A stretch of 6,823 nucleotides of DNA from Candidatus Binatota bacterium (GTDB lineage Bacteria > Desulfobacterota > Binatia > Bin18), in assembly GCA_011523315.1 (NCBI GenBank), contig WTHE01000557.1:1-6823 (forward strand), written 5' to 3'. A program made the position numbers and the translations under genes. Positions 1 to 6,823 of this stretch are shown here, one piece after another; positions within the stretch are counted from its first letter, which is position 1, and every line of letters starts with the position of its first letter. The notes below the pieces were generated by a model. It was given only the letters and a program-made list of their open reading frames with translations. It was not told the DNA's origin and made no database searches.

Positions 1-1712
<1,712 letters not shown>

Positions 1713-1733
1713 GCAGCTCTGGGCGGCAACACC

Positions 1734-3185
1734 ATGGCGTTGCATTTTCATAACACCCTGACCGGCAGGGACGAGGAGTTCGTTCCGCTGACCGCCGGCA
1801 AAGTCGGCATGTATGTGTGCGGGGTGACGGTCTATGATCGCTCGCACGTCGGGCACGCCCGAGCCCTGGTCACCTTTGATGTCATCTACCGCTATCTGCG
1901 CTTTCTGGGCTACGAAGTCCGCTTTGTACGCAACTTTACCGATGTGGATGACAAGATCATCAGCCGGGCCAACGAACGCGGCATCTCGACCCAGGAGCTG
2001 TCCGAGACCTATATCCGTGAGTTCGGCCAGGACATGCGAGCGCTGGGCTGTGTGCCGCCGACCGCCGAGCCTCGGGCCACGCAGCATATTCCCGAGATGA
2101 TCGACCTGATCCGGGACCTGGAGAACAAGGGGCTGGCCTATGCGGTTGGGGGCGATGTGTACTACGCGGTTGAGCGCTTTGCCGCCTATGGCAAGCTCTC
2201 GCATCGCCAACTCGACGACATGCTGGCCGGCGCCCGGGTCGAGGTCGATGCGCGCAAACGCCACGCCCTGGATTTTGCCCTGTGGAAGGCCAGCAAGCCC
2301 GGAGAGCCTGAGTGGGACAGCCCCTGGGGCAAGGGCCGGCCCGGCTGGCATATCGAGTGCTCGGCCATGAGCAGCCGCTATCTGGGCCAACCGTTCGATA
2401 TTCATGGTGGGGGAGCGGATCTCATATTCCCCCATCATGAGAATGAGATTGCACAGTCCGAAGGCGCAAAAGAGCGCCCCTTTGCGCGCTACTGGCTGCA
2501 CAACGGCATGGTCACCGTTGAGCACGAAAAGATGTCGAAGTCGCTGGGCAACTTCCTGACCATCGGCCAGGTGCTGGAAGCCCGCGCGGCCGAGGTCTTG
2601 CGAATCGTGTTGTTATCGACCCAGTACCGTATGCCGCTTGACTTCTCGGACCAGAAGCTGGACGAGGCTGAAAAGAGCCTGCGTCGGGTGTACCAGACCC
2701 TGGCCCGCCTCGACGAGGCGCTCGGACCGGATGCCGGGCGCAAGCCGGACCGCCCGCGCGCTGCGGACTCTTCGGTTCTGAGCCGCTTTCAGGACGCCAT
2801 GGATGACGACTGCAACACGCCTCGGGCGCTGGGTGTGGTGTTTGAGACGGTTCGGGAGGCCAACCGGCGGCTCGATGCCGGACAGCTCGACAGCCTGCCC
2901 CAACTCCGTCAGGACCTGCACACAATAGGCGGGGTGCTGGGGATGTTGCAGGAGACGCCGGCCGAATTTTTGGGTCGGGTCCGGCAAGAAGGGCTGGCCA
3001 GCAGCGGCCTGAGCCCGCAGGCGATTGAGCAGCTGATCGCCGACCGGGCCGCAGCCCGCAAAGCCAGAGATTTCAGCACCGCCGACGCGATCCGCGATCA
3101 GCTCCAGGCCCAGGGGATCGTGCTCAAGGATTCGCCGACCGGGACGACCTGGACCGTTGAGTCCAGTCCTAGCGTCCGCTCCTGA
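1734..3185 (+). CDS. cysS: Cysteinyl-tRNA synthetase
   Basis: Class I aminoacyl-tRNA synthetase that charges tRNA-Cys in the cytosol; an essential translation gene. At 483 residues it is close to the usual bacterial length (E. coli about 461). The HIGH-type motif is HVGH at residues 38-41 and KMSKS is at 266-270. The four zinc ligands that select cysteine are present as C29, C209 (in WHIECSAM), H234 and E238 (in PHHENE). A DALR-type helical domain follows at roughly 345-410, and the C-terminal anticodon-binding helix ends in the usual ARDFSTADAIRDQL and LKDSPTGTTW pattern. The ATG is chosen because MALHFHNTLTG is the standard N terminus of the family; the ribosome binding site before it is weak (GGGCGG). 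The gene follows acs by 21 bp with no visible terminator, so co-transcription is likely. Its last 17 bp overlap the end of the opposing DUF1329 gene. Confidence 0.98.
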   Translation: MALHFHNTLTGRDEEFVPLTAGKVGMYVCGVTVYDRSHVGHARALVTFDVIYRYLRFLGYEVRFVRNFTDVDDKIISRANERGISTQELSETYIREFGQDMRALGCVPPTAEPRATQHIPEMIDLIRDLENKGLAYAVGGDVYYAVERFAAYGKLSHRQLDDMLAGARVEVDARKRHALDFALWKASKPGEPEWDSPWGKGRPGWHIECSAMSSRYLGQPFDIHGGGADLIFPHHENEIAQSEGAKERPFARYWLHNGMVTVEHEKMSKSLGNFLTIGQVLEARAAEVLRIVLLSTQYRMPLDFSDQKLDEAEKSLRRVYQTLARLDEALGPDAGRKPDRPRAADSSVLSRFQDAMDDDCNTPRALGVVFETVREANRRLDAGQLDSLPQLRQDLHTIGGVLGMLQETPAEFLGRVRQEGLASSGLSPQAIEQLIADRAAARKARDFSTADAIRDQLQAQGIVLKDSPTGTTWTVESSPSVRS

Positions 3186-4494
3186 TCAGATAGTTGCGGG
3201 AAAAAATCGACGCATTATTGCTGTCGATATCCTCGTTGAAATACCACTCGGTCTGCCACTCCGCAGGCGGGCTGTGGACGGCCGGGGCCTCAAAAGTCGT
3301 GGCGTGGGGGGCCTGCATATCGATCATCACCGCCTGGGGCATGAAGGCCCATTCGTCGCTATAGTTGTAGCGGGCGCCCGCAATCGGGTTGACGGGATAG
3401 CGGTCGTGGGGCTTGGCGGTGTAGGCGATGCTGCGCACGAAGACCTTCCACAGCTCGCCCTGCAGATCGTAGATTTCCTGGAGCAGCGGGGCATAGAACT
3501 CCTGGTCGACGTACAGTATGCGCTTGGAGTAGGTATAGCGTCCGGCATAGCCGACCGGGATGGCCTCGACGACCCATACCCGCCGTTTCTCCCACGGCAC
3601 ACAGGGCAGGGCGGCCAGGATGCCCCGATTCTCGTTCTGGGCTGCGCACCAGGCCGACGGATCGCCGTACTTGTCGCTATGCACGACCGCCAAGATGTCC
3701 TTGTCGGCCAGCACCCGGAAGCTCCAGAAGCTGAGCTTGGCGTTAAAGCCCCACCACGAATCCAGATCGACGTCCGTCCGCCACAGCGGAGTGCTGCGAT
3801 CAACGATGCTGACCCGGTGCACACGGCGCGTCTCGGGGATGTAGGCGTAGGTGTCGTCGAGATCGTCCGGCGCCTGGTAGCGGAAAGACAGGATGGAGGT
3901 GCCCTTGTGGTCGTTGGGCAGAAAGGCGGGACCGATCAGATTGGTGTGGCTGACGTTCCGGGCGTGGGGGATGACCGGTTTGGGGTCGCTGTACAGGCGA
4001 CCGGTCCACATCAGGCGCCGCCACGGATAGGAGAAGGTGCGTTCCAGCCCGCCGCCGGCGCCCACCGTCTGGGTTGTCGAGTCGGTGCCGAAATTGTCGA
4101 TGCTGAACGGCGGATGTTCCTGGTTCCACATGATCCGAAAGCCGGCCAAAGGATCGTTGAGGTCAATGGACGGAAAGGGGCAGCCGGCCACATAGTTGAT
4201 CAGCTGCCGTCCGTCGTCGGACAGGCTGACCTGGCTGGCGAATTTCTCGGTGGCCTCCTCGTAGGCTGCGGGCCAGGTCACCCGTTTGGTGGCAATGATC
4301 CGCATCGGCATGCCCTGTTCCAGCATCCAGCGGGTTGACGGAGTGAGGAGGGTTTCGGCTTGCGAGACCGTGTCTCTGGTGAGGGTATCGCCCGCAGCGA
4401 CCTCCGCCCCGCATGGGCTGGTCGCTCCCACCAGCCACAGACTGAGCAGCCCGATGAGTGTTGTCCATGACGCTGCCCCTAATCTCTTTCGCAA
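3169..4494 (-). CDS. Secreted DUF1329 (LolA/LolB-like fold) protein
   Basis: A 441-residue exported protein of the DUF1329 family (often named outer membrane lipoprotein-sorting protein), whose biochemical role is not established. The N terminus is a typical Sec signal: RKR at 2-4, a hydrophobic stretch to about residue 22, then ATSPCGA with probable signal peptidase I cleavage near A30. The cysteine at 28 follows proline, which does not fit a lipobox, so I do not call it a lipoprotein. Family-like stretches are AGCPFPSIDLNDPLAGFRIMWN (about 103-124), SFRYQAPDDLDDTYAYIPETRRVHRVS in the middle, and a segment from about residue 250 to 270 with WWGFNAKLSFWSFRVLADKD. The TTG start is supported by the signal peptide and by a GAGGAG site 5 nt upstream; the next in-frame methionine would remove the signal. 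In other bacteria DUF1329 genes often lie beside DUF1302 and RND transporter genes; none is seen here. Family call fairly sure, function unknown. Confidence 0.88.
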   Translation of the reverse strand: MRKRLGAASWTTLIGLLSLWLVGATSPCGAEVAAGDTLTRDTVSQAETLLTPSTRWMLEQGMPMRIIATKRVTWPAAYEEATEKFASQVSLSDDGRQLINYVAGCPFPSIDLNDPLAGFRIMWNQEHPPFSIDNFGTDSTTQTVGAGGGLERTFSYPWRRLMWTGRLYSDPKPVIPHARNVSHTNLIGPAFLPNDHKGTSILSFRYQAPDDLDDTYAYIPETRRVHRVSIVDRSTPLWRTDVDLDSWWGFNAKLSFWSFRVLADKDILAVVHSDKYGDPSAWCAAQNENRGILAALPCVPWEKRRVWVVEAIPVGYAGRYTYSKRILYVDQEFYAPLLQEIYDLQGELWKVFVRSIAYTAKPHDRYPVNPIAGARYNYSDEWAFMPQAVMIDMQAPHATTFEAPAVHSPPAEWQTEWYFNEDIDSNNASIFSRNYLIRSGR

Positions 4495-4499
4495 CTCGA

Positions 4500-4505
4500 C
4501 TCCTC
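4500..4505 (-). promoter_or_regulatory. Ribosome binding site GAGGAG of the DUF1329 gene
   Basis: On the minus strand GAGGAG is followed by a 5-nt spacer and then the TTG at 4494-4492. This near-ideal Shine-Dalgarno match and spacing decide the non-ATG start, because no in-frame ATG lies near the signal peptide. Confidence 0.75.
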
Positions 4506-4655
4506 TCGTCGATCAGGGCGACACAGCAGCGTTATTTGCGCTAGGCTGGCTCACAGTCATTTTCGGGCTTCTCGTTTGGAGCAACTGGAGGACAGGACGA
4601 CGGGGCGAGTAAGAAGCGGGTTCAGCCTGAAGCTGCCTGAAAATGGGGCAGTGGA

Positions 4656-4677
4656 CCCCCTCCCCCCCCTTTTTTCT
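4656..4677. repeat. 22-nt polypyrimidine tract (C5-T-C8-T6-C-T)
   Basis: The plus strand carries only pyrimidines across this stretch, with an 8-C and a 6-T homopolymer side by side. No stem precedes it closely enough to make it a standard intrinsic terminator; a weak CTGCC/GGCAG pairing lies about 8 nt further upstream. Tracts like this are prone to slippage and sequencing error, so its exact length is uncertain. Confidence 0.7.
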
Positions 4678-4707
4678 GAAGTGAGGAAAATCAAGGAGTT
4701 ACAAGAA

Positions 4708-4729
4708 AAAAATGGGCTAAAAATGGGCT
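4708..4729 (+). repeat. Two perfect tandem copies of AAAAATGGGCT
   Basis: The 11-bp unit occurs at 4708-4718 and 4719-4729. On the plus strand each copy together with the following bases reads ATG GGC TAA, a start-glycine-stop mini-ORF (4712-4720 and 4723-4731), and an AAGGAG sequence at 4693-4698 lies 13 nt before the first ATG. On the minus strand the same DNA is a pair of AGCCCATTTTT units. The role, if any, is unknown. Confidence 0.8.
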
Positions 4730-4950
4730 AAAAGTATACCTGGGTGGCACGGAGGGGTTCACAGACACCATCGCATCGGTCCGGCAGTCTCTTTTGCGCC
4801 TATTCTTGCCGTCGATGTCCGCAAACACCCCGTTTCCGGTCTGCCGCCTGGAGAGTGGGGACAGGGCGTGGCGTCTCTCAGCGAGTCCCATCAACATCTT
4901 CCCCACCATACACGCCACCCGCCAGCAGCGCAAACCATTGCCAACGCGCC

Positions 4951-6726
4951 TCAGCCCACGAGCCTGGCGTTCTTCGGGCGGCCCTTGCCGCCATGCACGG
5001 ACGGTTCGGCGCACCACTTGGCGGCCAGCCGCCGCACAGCCTGGTAGATAGCGTCGTCAAAGCCCAGCAGGTCGCAGATGACACGGCGGTCGAGCCGGGC
5101 GCGGTTGGTGTCGGCATCGGCCAGGTAGGCCGGCAGCAGTTCCGTGTCCCGAAACTCGTCAAAAATTGCCTTAGCGGTCAATAGCTGATTGTCGTTCAGT
5201 GTACGGAAGTCGAGCACCGACAGAGGTTCGACCGCTCGTATGGCTGTGATCCCGCGTCCGTCTTGTTGCCGATTGGCATGCCACCAATATAGGAGGAGAC
5301 CCAGCGTAGAATTGCACCATACGGCGAAGGCATGGTCGAAGCGCCCGTCAGGAAAAATCATACTGGGCCATGCTCTCCCGCCCATGCTTTTCTGCTCAGT
5401 GATTGTGACGGCGAGTGGTTGGGAATTGAAACGAAAATCAAGAGTGATATGGGCATGACTGGCGGTTGTCCATGCTGCGGTGGCTTTTTCTTCCATGCCC
5501 GGCCTGACCAGCAGTTGGGAATCCGGGATGCACACCAGGCGTGTCTCGTTCTTAGCATTGTGATTCCACAGGGCGGGATAGGTAGCAGTCGGGTTGGCAG
5601 CCGCCTTGGTGAACGGACCGCGCGGGGGCGGACCGACAATGTCGCGGTGATGCAAACCAAGCCTGCCCAAAATACCTAACGAAGCTGTCTTGAGTTCAAG
5701 GAGGGAAGAACTGCCGGGAAGCCACAGAAGTTGAGAGCACGACAACGCATAGGCAGTTTGCGCCAGCGAGTAGTCTGAGAGGCGTACGCCTGCCCATGTC
5801 TCGCCGTCCGTGCCGTACGGAGCGGTCAGCATCTCGCCGACCAGTTCATCCCCAACCATCACCGGCGTCCCGCCGTAAGGCCCGTCTTCAATCTGCCTGA
5901 CGGATTCACTGCGAATAAGGCTGGCAGCGATGGCGGCGGCGGAGGCAAAACCCTGTGGCCTGCGGTTCAGGGAGGTGTATTGAATCCGGTTTTGCTGTCG
6001 GGGCGATGCATGTATCGCCCCCGCATTCGCCCCAACCTTGCAGGCAACAACCAAGCATTCAGCCATGCCCGTATCTGAGGAGAAGGATATATCGTCGTCG
6101 TTGGTCGCAAGACTCAAAACAGATAAATCCTTGTAGCTCTGCGCAAGCATCTGTCGAAATCTCTGCCATGACTGGCCGGAGGCGGCGGACAAGGGCAGGA
6201 CCAAGGCCAGTACGCCACCGGGCTTGAGCTTGGAATGGGCCAACGCCGCAAAGGCCGAGGCAATACCGGCATTGCCGTGGTAGCAGGTGTCCTTTTTCAG
6301 TTGAGTCAGCCGTTTGCCCATATCTCTTTGGTCTGCATCACTCGTACCAAAGGCAGCAAAAGCAGCATTGAATTGGTCAGTATATGCCCCTTCATTGGTG
6401 GTATTCCGAGTAAACGGCGGGTTCATAATTACCAAGTCAAACCCTTCATCGGGGATGTCAGTCAGAATGTGGGCCGCTGTCTCCTCTCCTGCGCTGCCCG
6501 TCCGCTGGGCTGGATCGCTGGTGTTGATGAGCACCAATTGCTGTGTCGCATGGAGCAGTTCCAACGAGCCGATCTTCACGCTGTCGTCTGCCTGCCGGCC
6601 ATAAGCCAGGGTATACAGCCGTGACCTGCCAAACTGAACCTGCGGCTGCACCCCGGATAGGGTGGAGCCGGTAATGTGTATGGCCGAGGGCATCACGTCA
6701 CAGCCGTACAACACTTCTTCCATCAT
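4951..6726 (-). CDS. N6-adenine DNA methyltransferase, 5'-truncated, probable remnant
   Basis: The longest ATG-started frame gives 591 residues that resemble the middle and C-terminal parts of large type I/Eco57I-like adenine methyltransferases. Motif II-like sequence is at the very start (LYGCDVMPSAIHIT, residues 6-19). Catalytic motif IV NPPF is at 102-105, preceded by GFDLVIM. A GGVLALVLPLS strand follows at 170-180 and AECLVVACK at 222-230. The rest would carry the target-recognition region and ends in RRLAAKWCAEPSVHGGK. SAM-binding motif I (DPxCGSG type), which must precede motif II, is missing. There is no ribosome binding site before the ATG at 6726. The frame remains open upstream with family-like DPARLHPA until the CRISPR repeat at 6752-6779 and stops at 6781-6783. 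I infer that the gene lost its first part and is probably inactive as a methylase. No restriction subunit or helicase lies within the window, so the parent system cannot be named. Sampled GC content (about 48% at 6301-6420, counted by hand) is lower than in acs. Confidence 0.8.
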   Translation of the reverse strand: MMEEVLYGCDVMPSAIHITGSTLSGVQPQVQFGRSRLYTLAYGRQADDSVKIGSLELLHATQQLVLINTSDPAQRTGSAGEETAAHILTDIPDEGFDLVIMNPPFTRNTTNEGAYTDQFNAAFAAFGTSDADQRDMGKRLTQLKKDTCYHGNAGIASAFAALAHSKLKPGGVLALVLPLSAASGQSWQRFRQMLAQSYKDLSVLSLATNDDDISFSSDTGMAECLVVACKVGANAGAIHASPRQQNRIQYTSLNRRPQGFASAAAIAASLIRSESVRQIEDGPYGGTPVMVGDELVGEMLTAPYGTDGETWAGVRLSDYSLAQTAYALSCSQLLWLPGSSSLLELKTASLGILGRLGLHHRDIVGPPPRGPFTKAAANPTATYPALWNHNAKNETRLVCIPDSQLLVRPGMEEKATAAWTTASHAHITLDFRFNSQPLAVTITEQKSMGGRAWPSMIFPDGRFDHAFAVWCNSTLGLLLYWWHANRQQDGRGITAIRAVEPLSVLDFRTLNDNQLLTAKAIFDEFRDTELLPAYLADADTNRARLDRRVICDLLGFDDAIYQAVRRLAAKWCAEPSVHGGKGRPKNARLVG

Positions 6727-6751
6727 GGCTGGGTGCAGGCGGGCCGGGTCG

Positions 6752-6823
6752 GGTCTATCCCCGCGTGTACGGGGGAACCATCATTGTGGCGCGTGGTATG
6801 AGGTTTGCACGAGGTCTATCCCC
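6752..6823 (-). CRISPR. Edge of a CRISPR array, type I-E-like repeat (1 full repeat, 1 spacer, 1 partial repeat)
   Basis: A 28-nt repeat at 6752-6779 starts GGTCTATCCCCG and ends CGGGGGAACC. A 33-nt spacer follows at 6780-6812, and the first 11 nt of the next repeat (6813-6823) match exactly before the window ends. The 61-nt period is the type I-E norm. The inner CCCCG/CGGGG pairing forms the short hairpin cleaved by Cas6e in that type. On the minus strand the repeat reads GGTTCCCC... to ...GGGGATAGACC, aligning with the transcribed strand of the E. coli I-E repeat, so I place transcription leftward with an AUAGACC-like crRNA handle. By that orientation 6752 is the leader-distal end, and the 25 bp beyond it are GC-rich, unlike an AT-rich leader. 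No cas genes are in view; the type is inferred from the repeat only. Confidence 0.88.

Larger units (their letters stand above)
4495..4950. other. Intergenic region with no recognisable gene
   Basis: This 456-bp gap lies between the 5' end of the DUF1329 gene and the 3' end of the methyltransferase remnant. I see no tRNA, no clear terminator (no stable GC stem followed directly by a T run on either strand), no insertion-sequence ends and no protein I recognise. It must hold the DUF1329 promoter on the minus strand, but no convincing -35/-10 pair stands out. From about 4656 to 4740 the sequence changes abruptly in character: a pyrimidine tract, then A-rich DNA with a short tandem repeat. From 4741 to 4950 it looks like ordinary mixed sequence, open in several frames but without a credible start and ribosome binding site. 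Confidence 0.6.

Noticed and set aside
3149..3166. Intrinsic terminator for cysS
   Set aside because: The 6-bp hairpin is real, but no T run follows on either strand and it lies inside the coding sequence.
3157..4338. 393-codon plus-strand frame opposite the DUF1329 gene
   Set aside because: The opposing frame has a signal peptide, a ribosome binding site and family-like motifs; this one has low-complexity G/V/D/R-rich sequence and starts inside cysS.
4626..4675. Intrinsic terminator formed by the CTGCC/GGCAG stem and the T run
   Set aside because: The stem has only 5 bp and the T6 run is about 18 nt away from it; no plus-strand gene ends just upstream.
4691..5017. 108-codon minus-strand frame beyond the methyltransferase end
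   Set aside because: It starts within the methyltransferase coding region in another frame, has no recognisable domain or ribosome binding site, and runs into the A/T-rich tract.
4744..5184. 146-codon plus-strand frame, and the 85-codon frame starting at 4794
   Set aside because: Both overlap the methyltransferase 3' end antisense, are rich in S, R and P, and lack a good start context.
6727..6751. A further degenerate CRISPR repeat or a leader left of the first repeat
   Set aside because: These 25 bp are GC-rich, do not match the repeat, and read in frame as methyltransferase sequence, so they fit neither a leader nor another repeat.

Overview
The window looks like a moderately GC-rich Gram-negative bacterial chromosome. 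Two well-conserved metabolic and housekeeping genes sit on the left. A secreted DUF1329 protein, typical of proteobacteria and related phyla, sits in the middle. The right end looks like defence or accessory DNA. The protein style (DUF1329, Acs and CysRS sequences) would suit an uncultured deltaproteobacterial, Tectomicrobia or Binatota-like lineage, but this placement is a guess from memory of such proteins, not an alignment result.

Layout: (1) 1-1712 (+), acetyl-CoA synthetase acs, entering from outside the window and lacking about 80 N-terminal residues. (2) 1734-3185 (+), complete cysteinyl-tRNA synthetase cysS, 21 bp after acs and probably co-transcribed with it. (3) 3169-4494 (-), an exported DUF1329 protein convergent with cysS, the two reading frames overlapping by 17 bp; it starts at a TTG behind a strong GAGGAG ribosome binding site. 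(4) 4495-4950, a spacer with no recognisable gene, but with a 22-nt polypyrimidine tract and an 11-bp tandem repeat that forms two three-codon ORFs. (5) 4951-6726 (-), the C-terminal two thirds or so of an N6-adenine DNA methyltransferase. (6) 6752-6823, the edge of a CRISPR array: one complete 28-nt repeat, one 33-nt spacer and the first 11 nt of the next repeat, running off the right end. The repeat looks like type I-E.

The most interesting place is the junction at about 6727-6752. The methyltransferase frame stays open upstream of its first ATG and reads as plausible family sequence until the CRISPR repeat begins. Its essential SAM-binding motif I is absent. The array end therefore appears to sit directly on a broken methyltransferase gene, and by repeat orientation this is the leader-distal (oldest) end. 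No cas genes, transposase, restriction subunit, tRNA or rRNA is visible. No clearly new multi-gene system can be demonstrated from this window alone.
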